Below are positions 9,397 to 17,875 of a DNA stretch of 64,000 bases, piece by piece (positions within the stretch are counted from its first letter, which is position 1; the number at the start of each line of letters is the position of its first letter). Below the pieces are notes generated by a model. That model was not told the DNA's origin. It saw nothing but the letters and a program-made list of their open reading frames with translations, and searched no databases. A program made the translations under genes and the position numbers. The stretch comes from CAVVKW01 sp963749035 (GTDB lineage Bacteria > Verrucomicrobiota > Verrucomicrobiia > Chthoniobacterales > JAATET01). The DNA is taken from positions 930,001 to 994,000 of the forward strand of contig CAVVKW010000002.1 in NCBI GenBank assembly GCA_963749035.1, read 5' to 3'.

Positions 9397-9947
9397 ACCG
9401 GAAGCACTTCGCCGCCATCGTCGTGGGCCTTCTCGCCGTCCTCCTGTTGCAGGTGGTCGTCGAGATGCGCAAGCGGCTGGCGTCCGTCCAGACCGAGGTC
9501 GCGGAAGCGCAGGCGACGGTGAGCGCGACCGAGCTCCTGCTGAACACGGAACGAAACGCGATGAGGGACATCCGCGAGAACTCCGCTTCCATGTTGGCTT
9601 TCCTCGACGCGTGGACGCCTCCACTCGGGGCGATCGACACGCCGGAATCCGGAGAACTCCACGTCGCCTCCCGGGTCAAGGAGGCAAACCTCATTACGCT
9701 GGCCCAACGCTTCGAAGTCGCGGCGGTCCAAGGCAACGACGCGATCCCACGCACGATCCGCGCCCACCTGACCTTCGAGGACGATTACGCCAAGACGATG
9801 AACTGGCTCGGAAACATCGAGGAAACCATGCCGTCGTCCCGCGTCACCGATCTCCGGGTCGCCCGCGGAGAGGGCGGTAACGACATCCGGGTGTCGCTGG
9901 TCATCGACGTCCCACTGCTCAAGGAGGAAGCCCAGGCCGCGAAATGA
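9393..9947 (+). CDS. PilO-like inner-membrane assembly protein
   Basis: The 184-residue product has one N-terminal membrane helix (IVVGLLAVLLLQVVVEM), a heptad-like coiled coil (about 25-65) and a compact C-terminal periplasmic domain ending in IRVSLVIDVPLL, a ferredoxin-like pattern seen in PilO/GspM. It is expected to dimerise with the PilN-like protein and hold the periplasmic part of the alignment complex. ATG at 9393 overlaps the previous stop (ATGA), and its own stop overlaps the next start the same way, so translation is coupled along this stretch. Confidence 0.6.
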   Translation: MNRKHFAAIVVGLLAVLLLQVVVEMRKRLASVQTEVAEAQATVSATELLLNTERNAMRDIRENSASMLAFLDAWTPPLGAIDTPESGELHVASRVKEANLITLAQRFEVAAVQGNDAIPRTIRAHLTFEDDYAKTMNWLGNIEETMPSSRVTDLRVARGEGGNDIRVSLVIDVPLLKEEAQAAK

Positions 9948-10450
9948 AAATTTCACTTCCACTTCTCAGTTTTCTCCTTCCGCTCGTCGCGTTCGCGCAG
10001 TCCGAATCGGACATTGGTCTCCTTCCGCAGGACAAGCGCGCCATCGACGTCGAAGCCGCCGAGCGAAACCCGTTCGCGAAGAAAGAAGTCCCGAAGTTGG
10101 AAATTATAACGGTCGAGGACGACTCTGCCAGTGAGGAAAATCAAATCCGCTCCGTCCTCAATCGCCTGAGCGTCGTCGGCCGCACCCGCGGTCTCTCCGG
10201 CTGGAAGGTGATGTTCGGCGACATGATCCTGGAGAATGGCACCACGCTCCCCCCGGTCATTCCCGGCCAGACGCAGACCCTCCGCGTCGTCTCCATTTTC
10301 GAGCAGCTCATGGAAATCGAGTGGGTTGAAGACGAAGCCGCCGTCACTCCGCGGAAACTCTTCATCCCGATCGAACTCGCGCCGACCGTCAAACGCGCGC
10401 TCAGCGGCAGCACCGCCGAAGAAAGCGGCCCAACTCTGATCACGCAATGA
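9944..10450 (+). CDS. PilP/GspC-like periplasmic linker protein
   Basis: A 168-residue exported protein: residues 1-19 form a signal peptide (LLSFLLPLVAFAQS). The motif RNPFAKKE at about 41 resembles the RDPF segment of PilP and similar linkers. A small beta domain (about 65-150, including WKVMFGDMILENGTTLPP) resembles the GspC HR/PilP fold, which contacts secretin N0 domains. No lipobox cysteine is present. It therefore probably bridges the PilN/PilO-like proteins to the secretin encoded at 2182-4203. Four-base overlaps join it to both neighbours. Confidence 0.58.
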   Translation: MKISLPLLSFLLPLVAFAQSESDIGLLPQDKRAIDVEAAERNPFAKKEVPKLEIITVEDDSASEENQIRSVLNRLSVVGRTRGLSGWKVMFGDMILENGTTLPPVIPGQTQTLRVVSIFEQLMEIEWVEDEAAVTPRKLFIPIELAPTVKRALSGSTAEESGPTLITQ

Positions 10451-11355
10451 ACGTCCGCCCGCCCACCAAGACGACGGCGTTCTCCCTCGTCGAGCTCCTG
10501 GTGGCAATGGCGATCGGCGCTGCGGTGATTACCGTGGGCGTGATGATTTTCGCGAACCTCGGAGCGGGCGGACGACCGACTTCGAGTCACGTGACGCTAA
10601 ATCTGGGGACGGCGACCGTCGTGAATCTCTACCCCACCCTCGACCAGGCCACGGTCGACGCCCCGGTCGCCCCGCACTACGGATCACGCGCCCAAGCCGA
10701 TCGGCTCCGCGACCTCTTTTGGGAAGACGTGGAAAAATCAGCAGCCGTCTTCTGCCTCGGCCGCGCCGGACTGAACGACAAACGCCCGGTCACCGTCAGC
10801 GTGTCAGCCGATTTCGCGGGACCGCAGACCGCAATGCCGAACGACTTCCGCGCCGTTCTCGAAAGCGTCCCCGCGACGTTCGTCGATTACCGAGGCGCGC
10901 TGACTTCGCCGAACGCCTCGATCTTCCTGCTGCGCCCTTCCGCCGGCCCCGACGAGGTGCTGGTCCAAGCCATCTACGAAATCGATCAGGTTCCCACGAC
11001 CTCGCCGAACCCGGTCGGCACCTACGTCAGCGTCCGCCGCACGAGCGGTGGTGCCACGACGGACTATTACTCGGTTTTCTACCCGGACCGTGACGGGATC
11101 ACCCCATTTTCGCCGCTCGTTGTCGCCTTCGAGCGGCTCGCCCGCGCCGGCGTGCCCGAGACCACCGTCGAAGACCGACTCAAGGTCGCTCCGACCCAGC
11201 CATTTTATTTCGTCTGGTGGCCTGACCCTGCCGTCGCCGATCTCAAATCGGCAACTCCGGGCCCCTACGCCGTCACGAACCCCCAGGCCTCCTATCCAAA
11301 CATGGGAGGCCGGACTTCGCTTTTCTTCGTCGTTCCAATGTTCCCTGCCCTGTGA
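10447..11355 (+). CDS. Minor pseudopilin, PilW/GspJ-like
   Basis: The prepilin site is TTA|FSLVELLVAMAIGAAV, with Ala instead of the usual Gly at -1 and Glu at +5. The remaining part of the 302-residue protein is a long globular domain without other recognisable motifs. Size and place next to PilX- and PilV-like genes match the PilW or GspJ type of minor pilin that primes pilus assembly. It starts at ATG 10447, overlapping the previous stop, and ends overlapping the GTG of the next gene. Confidence 0.75.
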   Translation: MNVRPPTKTTAFSLVELLVAMAIGAAVITVGVMIFANLGAGGRPTSSHVTLNLGTATVVNLYPTLDQATVDAPVAPHYGSRAQADRLRDLFWEDVEKSAAVFCLGRAGLNDKRPVTVSVSADFAGPQTAMPNDFRAVLESVPATFVDYRGALTSPNASIFLLRPSAGPDEVLVQAIYEIDQVPTTSPNPVGTYVSVRRTSGGATTDYYSVFYPDRDGITPFSPLVVAFERLARAGVPETTVEDRLKVAPTQPFYFVWWPDPAVADLKSATPGPYAVTNPQASYPNMGGRTSLFFVVPMFPAL

Positions 11356-12683
11356 ATCTCCGCCCCCGCTTCACCCGCGAGTCGGGAGCCATCCTCGTCA
11401 CGGTCATGCTCGTCGTCGCCGCTGCGGCTGCGATCACCGCGGGATGGGTGACGGTGATCAACACCCAGGCCCGCTACGTCGAGGAAGCTGCGTCCACCGC
11501 CAAACGCCGCGTGGCCACCCTCAACGCCACCGCCCTCGCCCGCCAATACGTTCTGAATGACTATCTCCCTCGAAGTTCGCAGGACGTTCCAGCCAAGACT
11601 GTGGATCTCGGCGGGGGCTGGGGTGCTGTGTCAATCGCCGGAGTCGCAGCAGCACCCGCGCCACCGGTCATCCCGCTCAATGCGGTCGGCCTCCCCGCCG
11701 GTTGGAACCACTTCGATCCGGCCAACGGAACGGGATTCTCCGTCACCGTCCCGATCACGATCGCCCCAGCTCCCGGTATCTCGATTGACCGTGAACTCCT
11801 GCTTCGCTCCCGTCCGCCCGCCCTGGCCGGAACGCTCTTCAGCTCGAACGTTCCGACGTTGAGTCCGGCTGCCACCACCACCGTTTCTGGATCGATGGCG
11901 ATCAGTGGGCGCGCCCTCCTCTGGGAACCAAATTCGCCGAACGCGTATTCCCTGAGCGCGACCTCGATCAACGCCCCGACGTCACCGCTGCCGACCGTCG
12001 CGGTTTCCAATTTTCCGTTCGTCCCGATTACGACCGGCCTCGTTGGCGGCTCCCCCGTTTTCAACGGCCAGGTCGACAGCGTGGAGAACGCCAGTGGGAT
12101 CAATTCGCTCACCGCCCGCGCCATTGGCGGCACCGAGGCCACGGGGGACGAAGTGTCATCGTCCGGCGGCGTGACGTCCGACGGAGCGGGAGAAATCACG
12201 ATCGACCTGTCCTCGCTCGATCTCGAGACCGTCCGGATCGAAGGAGATACCACGAAGATCATTTTTGAAGGGCAAGAGACCGAAAGCGAACGGACCGAAG
12301 CCGATGATCTCATCGCGGTCCTTGTCGTGTTCACCCAACCCCTCGGTTCAGCAGATTTGACGAACATCGAGTTTCGAAACTTCAGCTCGCGCCGCCTGAT
12401 TCTCGGCATCAAGAAGCTGGATGGAACCCTGCCGCTGACCCTCGGTTTCCCAAACGGCGGGGCCTGGCGCGCGGTCCTACAGATCGAAAACTGTGACGTC
12501 GGCATCGCCCTCGGATCCGAAACCACGCTGACGGGCGGCATTCAGTCCGACCGCTCCATCGCGGTTTCCGGGAACACGCTCAACCTCATCCGCGAAACCG
12601 ATCCCAAAAAGATCGACCAACTCTCCACCCGGGACGGCTGGGTCGAGGTCTTTACCAGTGATCCGATTCCTCCATCTCCGTAA
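11352..12683 (+). CDS. PilX/GspK-like minor pilin component
   Basis: The 443-residue protein begins with a basic leader and a membrane helix RESGAILVTVMLVVAAAAAI, the form typical of PilX/GspK proteins (RQRGAVLVTALL-like), then a long extracytoplasmic domain. GspK-type proteins cap the pseudopilus tip. The region from about 240 to 330 is rich in Ser, Asp and Glu and may be a flexible linker. It starts with GTG 11352 in a GTGA overlap with the preceding gene and runs 26 bases past the start of the next pseudopilin. No repeats or metal motifs are evident. Confidence 0.68.
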   Translation: MNLRPRFTRESGAILVTVMLVVAAAAAITAGWVTVINTQARYVEEAASTAKRRVATLNATALARQYVLNDYLPRSSQDVPAKTVDLGGGWGAVSIAGVAAAPAPPVIPLNAVGLPAGWNHFDPANGTGFSVTVPITIAPAPGISIDRELLLRSRPPALAGTLFSSNVPTLSPAATTTVSGSMAISGRALLWEPNSPNAYSLSATSINAPTSPLPTVAVSNFPFVPITTGLVGGSPVFNGQVDSVENASGINSLTARAIGGTEATGDEVSSSGGVTSDGAGEITIDLSSLDLETVRIEGDTTKIIFEGQETESERTEADDLIAVLVVFTQPLGSADLTNIEFRNFSSRRLILGIKKLDGTLPLTLGFPNGGAWRAVLQIENCDVGIALGSETTLTGGIQSDRSIAVSGNTLNLIRETDPKKIDQLSTRDGWVEVFTSDPIPPSP

Positions 12684-13092
12684 AAAACGGGCCGCCTACT
12701 CGCTGGTCGAAGTTCTCGTGGCGGGATCGATCCTCGTCGTGGCCGCCGCCGCCATGGCCGCCATGTCGCTCGCCGTGGCGGCTCAGCAGGAATCCAACCA
12801 CCTCATCTCCCGAGCTTTGACACTTCAGGAGCAGGCCGCCCGCTTGTATCATCTCGGCATGGACCCCGCCGCCATCGTCGCCATCCTCCCGCCTGAGCCG
12901 GGAGCGACGATCACGTTCACGGTCCCGCCTGACGTCCCCATCGACGGCATTGACGTCCAGCGAATGGTCTGCACCCTGAACTACAAAAGCACCGGCGCGA
13001 CCAGCGCCTGGTCGCCCGGATCGTGGACGGGTGGCGACTCGACCGCGCAGCGATCGAACTCCATGACTCTCGTGCGGCCGACCATCCGCTGA
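12658..13092 (+). CDS. Minor pseudopilin, PilV/GspI-like
   Basis: A 144-residue prepilin with leader KKRAA|YSLVEVLVAGSILVV: Ala at -1, Tyr instead of Phe at +1, Glu at +5. Length and position after PilW- and PilX-like genes fit PilV or GspI. The start is GTG 12658 inside the 3' end of the previous gene. The frame is followed by a 19-bp gap to the platform protein gene. Nothing in the globular part identifies a ligand. Confidence 0.72.
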   Translation: MIRFLHLRKKRAAYSLVEVLVAGSILVVAAAAMAAMSLAVAAQQESNHLISRALTLQEQAARLYHLGMDPAAIVAILPPEPGATITFTVPPDVPIDGIDVQRMVCTLNYKSTGATSAWSPGSWTGGDSTAQRSNSMTLVRPTIR

Positions 13093-13111
13093 CGCTCCCG
13101 CCCCCCGCTCC

Positions 13112-14377
13112 ATGCTCAAAAAGGTCCAGCTCACCGACACTCTCACGGCGCACAAGGTCACCCTCATCGTCGATACCGACGAAGACGAACTGGCCGTTCT
13201 CGGCTCCGGGAAATCCGTCACCGAAGAGGCCGTCGTAACGTCCATCACCGGCGCGGACGAATTCATCCATCGTAAGACCTGGAAGAAGCCCAGCATGGAG
13301 GATCGCATCGTCCTCTTCGGCGGTCTCGGACGCTGTCTCGACCGGAACATTTCCGCCGTCAAGGCGCTCGGCATGCAAGCCGGACGCGTGAAGTCACCCG
13401 CCTATCGGGGGGCCATCGCGGGCATCATCCAGCAAATCTTGCTCGGGGAAAAACTCAGTGACGCCCTGGCGAAGTATCCCCGGCTTTTCACGGAAGATAT
13501 CCTCGCACTGATCCGAGCGGGCGAGGAATCCGGTCAGCTTTCCCTCGTCTGTAAGCGCATCGCCGACGGAAACCAGAAGACGCTCCGCATCATCAAGAAG
13601 CTCAAGGGCGGCATGATTTATCCCGCCATCGTCCTCTTCATCGCGGTCACGGTCGTCATCGTCATGAGCTTCACCCTGGTCCCGGCCATCGCGAAGCTCT
13701 ACGCCTCGATGGGCGCCAACCTTCCGCTGGCGACAAGGGCGATGATGGGGCTTTCCGACATCCTTCTCAACCGCCCGTATCTCGCGATCCTTCCGTTCAT
13801 TGGGCTCTACTACTTTTTCAAGAAGTGGCCCGCCATTTACCGGCGGCCGGGAGTGCAACGCTTCATGATCAAGGTTCCGACCGTGGGTCCCATCGTCCGA
13901 AAATCCGCCGCCGCCGTGAGTTTCCGCGTGCTCGCCATGCTACTCGAAGCCGGCGTGCGGATCAGCACCGCCCTCGAAATCGTCGCGGACAGTGCGTCGC
14001 ACGTCGATTTCAGGGAGTTCTTCCTCCAAATCCGCGATCGGGTCTCCGAGGGCGAGTCGCTGCCCGAGAGCTTCCTGCAGGAGTCCGGCCGCCTCGGCCC
14101 CGACGGCCGCATGATGGCGGCCATGATGCAGATCGCAGGAGAGACCGGCAGCGCGACCGAGATGCTCGACGAGATTGCCGCCGATTACGAAGACGACCTC
14201 GACACCGTCGCCAACTCGATCGACAAAATTCTCGAGCCGATCACCATTATCGTCATGGGCGTTTTCGTCGGTCTCCTCGTTTACGCCATCTACGGGCCCA
14301 TCTTCAGCCTCAGCAAAATCATGCTCCCGAAGACCAAGCCTCCGGCGGCCGCCACCGCCCCAGCCGTCGTGCAATGA
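13112..14377 (+). CDS. Inner-membrane platform protein (PilC/GspF family)
   Basis: The 421-residue protein has the two tandem T2SSF domains of the polytopic platform that converts ATPase motion into pilin insertion. The first domain (about 70-195) includes EDILALIRAGEESGQL, matching the family motif with invariant Gly-Glu. The first membrane hairpin (GGMIYPAIVLFIAVTVVIVM) follows. The second domain (about 275-395) has MMQIAGETGSATEMLDEIA and ends in the last membrane helix (ITIIVMGVFVGLLVYAIYGP). The N-terminal 60 residues are a short cytoplasmic extension. ATG at 13112 follows the pseudopilin by 19 bp. It should interact with the PilB-like and PilT-like ATPases encoded here. Confidence 0.92.
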   Translation: MLKKVQLTDTLTAHKVTLIVDTDEDELAVLGSGKSVTEEAVVTSITGADEFIHRKTWKKPSMEDRIVLFGGLGRCLDRNISAVKALGMQAGRVKSPAYRGAIAGIIQQILLGEKLSDALAKYPRLFTEDILALIRAGEESGQLSLVCKRIADGNQKTLRIIKKLKGGMIYPAIVLFIAVTVVIVMSFTLVPAIAKLYASMGANLPLATRAMMGLSDILLNRPYLAILPFIGLYYFFKKWPAIYRRPGVQRFMIKVPTVGPIVRKSAAAVSFRVLAMLLEAGVRISTALEIVADSASHVDFREFFLQIRDRVSEGESLPESFLQESGRLGPDGRMMAAMMQIAGETGSATEMLDEIAADYEDDLDTVANSIDKILEPITIIVMGVFVGLLVYAIYGPIFSLSKIMLPKTKPPAAATAPAVVQ

Positions 14378-14453
14378 GACTTCACGTGTTTGCGCGCCGA
14401 CGAGAAAGACCGCCTCCTTTTGAAGCATCTCGCCCGTTCCGCTCCAGGCAGTC

Positions 14454-15749
14454 ATGAAGATTCACACCAAGGCCCTGTTGATCTTCGCCGTCGCGATGGT
14501 CGTCCTCATGACGGTGGTTTTTCTACTGTCGAACGAGATCACGCTCGGCGCTTATCGCGCCATCGAAATTGCGCAGATGGAACGCCGCGCCGCCCGCCTG
14601 GCCGAGGCCCTTCGATCCGGCCAACTCACTTCGGAGGAAGTTCGTTCGGTGGCGCAGGACGATCTCATCGAACACGTCTCCCCGCCCGCGTTTCCGGCCG
14701 ACACGAACTGGCAGGTCGAGATCACCGGCCCCGAGACGATCACGGCGACCGTCCGTGCGGGCGGCAGCGCAGACCACCCGGCCAAAACCGTTCGGTTGAC
14801 CCACCGCCGGACTCCCGCCGAAACCGGGCGGCAGGCGACTCGTATTTTCACCATTGCCTTCGCGATCGCGGGAGGCGTTCTGTTTCTGCTCGTCTTTTTT
14901 GGTCTGGACCGCGCCGTTCTTTCACCGATTCGCAAACTTCAACGCGGTGTCGCCGCGGCGGCCGCCACCCGCGGAGGTTCCAACCTCGGCGGCGGCGGGG
15001 GGGACGAGATCTCCCTCCTCGCCGCGGAGATCGACGACCTGACGCAGTCTCTCCGCGCTTCCGAAGAGCAGCACCGCCAACTCTCGAATCGCCTGCTCAC
15101 GGCCCGGGACCAGGAACGTCGCCGCATCGCGCGTGACCTCCACGACTCAACGGCGCAGGTCCTCACCGGCATCCAGATGAATCTCTCGATGCTCACGACG
15201 ATCGAACGTGACGACAATCTTCAGGCAGAACGGATTCTTCAGCAGACCCGAGATCTGGCGAACCAATGCAGCGGCGAGCTGCGCACCCTCTCGCACCTTC
15301 TCCACCCTCCGCTCCTCGACGAGATCGGACTTGTCTTCGCGGCTCGCCTTTTCGTCGACGGATTCACCAAACGTTCCGGAACCCCCGTGGACATGGACGT
15401 TCCGTCCTCCCTTCCCCGCCTCTCCGCCGACGTCGAGACCGCGCTTTTTCGCATCGTCCAGGAGTCGCTCTCCAACGTTCATCGCCATTCCGAAGCCTCC
15501 CGCGCCCGACTTCTGATCGAACGCGAAGACGACGGGATCAGCGTGGTCATCGCCGACAATGGAATCGGGGTTCCCGGGCAACCTCTCCAGACCCCGACCC
15601 GCGACGGGTTGACCTTGGGCGTCGGGCTTCTCGGCATGCAGGAGCGAATCGCGCAGTTCAGCGGAACCCTCCGGGTCACCGGCGACTCGACGGGAACGAC
15701 CGTCCGCGCTTTCATTCCCTGGGAATGGAAGGAAAACCCGCCAGACTGA
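14454..15749 (+). CDS. Sensor histidine kinase, NarL/DegS (HisKA_3) type
   Basis: The 431-residue membrane kinase has two transmembrane helices (about 7-27 and 131-150) enclosing a small periplasmic sensor of about 100 residues. A HAMP-like linker follows, then the HisKA_3 dimerisation box ERRRIARDLHDSTAQ, with His230 as the phosphoacceptor. The HATPase domain shows VQESLSNVHRHSEA (N box) and IADNGIGVPG (G1 box). It overlaps its response regulator by 25 bases, so the two are translated together. It sits between the platform gene and the main pilin genes, so control of pilin expression is likely, but no target is shown by the sequence. The signal sensed is unknown. Confidence 0.93.
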   Translation: MKIHTKALLIFAVAMVVLMTVVFLLSNEITLGAYRAIEIAQMERRAARLAEALRSGQLTSEEVRSVAQDDLIEHVSPPAFPADTNWQVEITGPETITATVRAGGSADHPAKTVRLTHRRTPAETGRQATRIFTIAFAIAGGVLFLLVFFGLDRAVLSPIRKLQRGVAAAAATRGGSNLGGGGGDEISLLAAEIDDLTQSLRASEEQHRQLSNRLLTARDQERRRIARDLHDSTAQVLTGIQMNLSMLTTIERDDNLQAERILQQTRDLANQCSGELRTLSHLLHPPLLDEIGLVFAARLFVDGFTKRSGTPVDMDVPSSLPRLSADVETALFRIVQESLSNVHRHSEASRARLLIEREDDGISVVIADNGIGVPGQPLQTPTRDGLTLGVGLLGMQERIAQFSGTLRVTGDSTGTTVRAFIPWEWKENPPD

Positions 15750-16402
15750 AAATCCTCATCGCCGACGACCACGAAGTCGTTCTGCGGGGAATCGCCGGGA
15801 TGCTCGCCCAGGTCGACGAGTTCGACGTGTGTGGGGAAGCGACCGACGGGCGCGAGGCGCTCCACCTCGCCGAAAAGCTCCAACCCGACGTCGCCCTCCT
15901 CGACATTTCCATGCCGGAACTCAACGGCATCGACGCGACCCGCCAGATCCGTCGCGTGGCACCGAAGACCCGGGTCATCATCTTCACGATGCACGACGCC
16001 GAGCGGCTGGTTCACGAAGTCTTCCAAGCCGGCGCTTTCGGATACGTCCTCAAGTCCGACGTCGGCACCCACCTTCTCGCGGCCATTCGTACCGTCGGCG
16101 AAGGCCGCCACTACTTCAGCTCGAAGGTCAGCGAAATGGTTTTCGAGGGCTACCTTCGCGGGGGCGGAGCCGAGGGCTCAGCGCGCACCGATCACCCGGA
16201 GGAGACCCGGCTTACCACCCGGGAGCGCGAGACCGTGCAACTCCTCGCCGAAGGTAAGAGCAACAAGGAGGTCGCCGCGACGCTCGGCATCAGCGTCAAG
16301 ACCGCCGAGACTCACCGCGCTGCCATCATGCGAAAACTCGGGCTTGGGTCCGTCAGCGACCTCGTCCGTTACGCGATCCGGAATCGGATCATCGAGGCGT
16401 GA
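15725..16402 (+). CDS. LuxR/NarL-type response regulator
   Basis: The 225-residue regulator has a receiver domain with acidic pocket Asp14-Asp15, phosphoacceptor Asp60 in ALLDISMPELNG, and conserved Lys in GYVLKSDV. A short linker leads to a LuxR-type helix-turn-helix (TTRERETVQLLAEGKSNKEV, then ISVKTAETHRAAIMRKL). I chose ATG 15725, which begins just before the receiver fold, over upstream starts buried in the kinase gene. It is the cognate partner of the overlapping kinase and lies 124 bp upstream of the probable major pilin, its most obvious candidate target. Confidence 0.93.
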   Translation: MEGKPARLKILIADDHEVVLRGIAGMLAQVDEFDVCGEATDGREALHLAEKLQPDVALLDISMPELNGIDATRQIRRVAPKTRVIIFTMHDAERLVHEVFQAGAFGYVLKSDVGTHLLAAIRTVGEGRHYFSSKVSEMVFEGYLRGGGAEGSARTDHPEETRLTTRERETVQLLAEGKSNKEVAATLGISVKTAETHRAAIMRKLGLGSVSDLVRYAIRNRIIEA

Positions 16403-16526
16403 GTCAGTGCGCTGGGACACTCGGAACCCCTAGGGTGTTTCCCTATCCAAATATACGGGTTTCTTGGAATTGCCCCTTTGTTTCCAATCACGCACATTCT
16501 GTTTCGTAAACAACAGCTTAAAAACT
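16403..16526 (+). promoter_or_regulatory. Leader/promoter region of the probable major pilin
   Basis: This is the only sizeable gap in the plus-strand pilus operon after the platform gene. It contains an 8-bp perfect palindrome CCCTAGGG (16428-16435) and turns A+T rich toward the start codon (around 16441-16526). Such a gap before a pilin that must be made in large amount suggests its own promoter and possibly a binding site for the LuxR-type regulator encoded just upstream. No clear -35/-10 or sigma-54 -24/-12 element was found. Confidence 0.4.
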
Positions 16527-16967
16527 ATGAAAAGAAACTTCCAATCCACTTCACCGCTGGCTCAGGCCAAAGCTTCGCTCCGCGCCGGCTTCTCCCTCAT
16601 CGAACTCCTCGTCGTCATCGCCGTCATCGGGATCATCGCTGCCATCGCGATTCCGAATATTGCCGGACTGACGGGTGGTGCTACGACCGCGAAAGACAAG
16701 CGAAACGCGCAAAACATCGCTTCGGTTTCCTCCACCGCAGCCGCTGCAGGATATCCATTTACTGAAACGACCCCACTTGCAGCTCTTCAAAAGTTGATAG
16801 CCGGGATCACTGATAATGATACTCCAGATATCACAGGCGACTCATACAAACTTGATATGGATGAAAACGAATACACAGATGGTGCAGACGAATATCTCAA
16901 CTACACTACCGGCACTGGCTTTTCATATGTTCCCGGCGGAGTAGCAACACCATCGCCAACTCCTTAA
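16527..16967 (+). CDS. Probable major type IV pilin (prepilin)
   Basis: From ATG 16527 the product has 146 residues with leader ending RAG|FSLIELLVVIAVIGIIA, Gly at -1 and Glu at +5, followed by the long hydrophobic pilin helix (AIAIPNIAGL). The rest is small, acidic and Gly/Asp/Thr rich, with no cysteine pair. It is the best candidate for the major subunit because it has its own leader region and is followed by a strong hairpin at 17001-17028. The second half (from about 16770) is visibly richer in A+T, with codons such as GAT, ACA and AAA rare in neighbouring genes. That may reflect diversifying selection or exchange of the surface-exposed domain. Confidence 0.85.
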   Translation: MKRNFQSTSPLAQAKASLRAGFSLIELLVVIAVIGIIAAIAIPNIAGLTGGATTAKDKRNAQNIASVSSTAAAAGYPFTETTPLAALQKLIAGITDNDTPDITGDSYKLDMDENEYTDGADEYLNYTTGTGFSYVPGGVATPSPTP

Positions 16968-17000
16968 AGGATTTATGCGAAGGTGAATCCTTTCAATGCG

Positions 17001-17028
17001 AAGCCCCCGGTGGAAACACCGGGGGCTT
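17001..17028 (+). terminator. Strong hairpin after the major pilin gene (terminator or mRNA-stabilising)
   Basis: Twelve bases (17001-17012, AAGCCCCCGGTG) pair perfectly with 17017-17028 (CACCGGGGGCTT) around a GAAA tetraloop. Only three Ts follow (17027-17029), so it may be a partial terminator or a 3' stabilising element rather than an efficient stop. It lies 33 bases after the pilin stop and before the next pilin, which fits differential expression of the major pilin over the downstream minor ones. Confidence 0.75.
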
Positions 17029-17045
17029 TCGCGGCGAAAAGTGGA

Positions 17046-17474
17046 ATGAAGACGTCCTCCCCCATCTCGACGGCCTTCTCGCTGATCGAACTTTTGATCG
17101 TGATTGCGATCATTGGGGTGATGGCGTCGCTGGTGATCGCGTCGTTTTCCAACGCGACGCAGGACGCGCGCGGCGTCGTCGCGCTCCAGCAGCAAGCCGT
17201 GCTTCAGGAAGCGCTGAATGCGTGGATCACGAGCGCGAGTTCCGGGACTGGTAGCCTCCAGACTGCCCGTGACACCTACACCGGCGAGGTGACTAACGGA
17301 GCGAAATTTGCGCTTTTCGAATCTTATCTAACCGATGCGTGGGCCACGCGATTTGAAACCCACCCGTCGGTCGCCGACGCCTTGGCGACTGACGAGATGC
17401 AACGCACCGGTCAATACGTTAAGTTCTCCGCGTGGGCCGCCGGAGATTACCCCAAAGTCGAGTTACTTCCGTGA
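17046..17474 (+). CDS. Small prepilin-like protein 2 of the tandem pilin cluster
   Basis: A 142-residue prepilin beginning at ATG 17046. The cleavage site is STA|FSLIELLIVIAIIGVMA with Ala at -1. The globular part contains LQQQAVLQEALNAWITSASSG, a helical continuation typical of minor pilins. An upstream in-frame start at 16983 would place the terminator hairpin within the gene and was rejected. Its stop overlaps the GTG of the next prepilin. Function is presumably minor pilin or alternative subunit. Confidence 0.78.
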   Translation: MKTSSPISTAFSLIELLIVIAIIGVMASLVIASFSNATQDARGVVALQQQAVLQEALNAWITSASSGTGSLQTARDTYTGEVTNGAKFALFESYLTDAWATRFETHPSVADALATDEMQRTGQYVKFSAWAAGDYPKVELLP

Positions 17475-17875
17475 CACCGCGAGTCTGGCATCCAAATCGG
17501 CCCTGGGCCTTTTCACTCGTGGAAGTCCTTGTCGCCGTCGCCCTGATCGGGGTCATCGTCTTCCTCGCGATCCCGAACATCGTGCGGGTGAAGGAGGACA
17601 GCGAACGTCAGCTCGCCATTTCCCGCGCCGAGGCGTTGAACATGGCGACCGCCTCTTACGTTCAAGCGCAAGGAGCCACGAACGCCCAGGCCGCCTGGTC
17701 CGGCGCGGCGGACGACCCCGCCCGCTACGACCTCGCCAAACCTTACCTCGCCTTTGCTCCGAGTGCCCTGTCGGACTACATCCCCGGCGGCTACGCGATG
17801 GACCTCAAAGACAACGTCTCACCCCTCGAAAAACACGACCTCTCGACGTCGGACGGGACAGCGGTCAACTACTGA
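17471..17875 (+). CDS. Small prepilin-like protein 3 of the tandem pilin cluster
   Basis: The 134-residue product starts at GTG 17471 in a GTGA overlap with the previous stop. Leader and helix read PWA|FSLVEVLVAVALIGVIVF, with Ala at -1 and Glu at +5, followed by AIPNIVRVKEDSERQLAISR. The C-terminal domain is short and contains no cysteines. It is one of four consecutive small prepilins placed between the two-component system and the PilB-like ATPase, with a one-base stop/start overlap to the next. Confidence 0.78.
   Translation: MTPRVWHPNRPWAFSLVEVLVAVALIGVIVFLAIPNIVRVKEDSERQLAISRAEALNMATASYVQAQGATNAQAAWSGAADDPARYDLAKPYLAFAPSALSDYIPGGYAMDLKDNVSPLEKHDLSTSDGTAVNY

Noticed and set aside
16441..16500. 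Possible sigma-54 promoter upstream of the main pilin
   Set aside because: No GG/GC pair at proper -24/-12 spacing.
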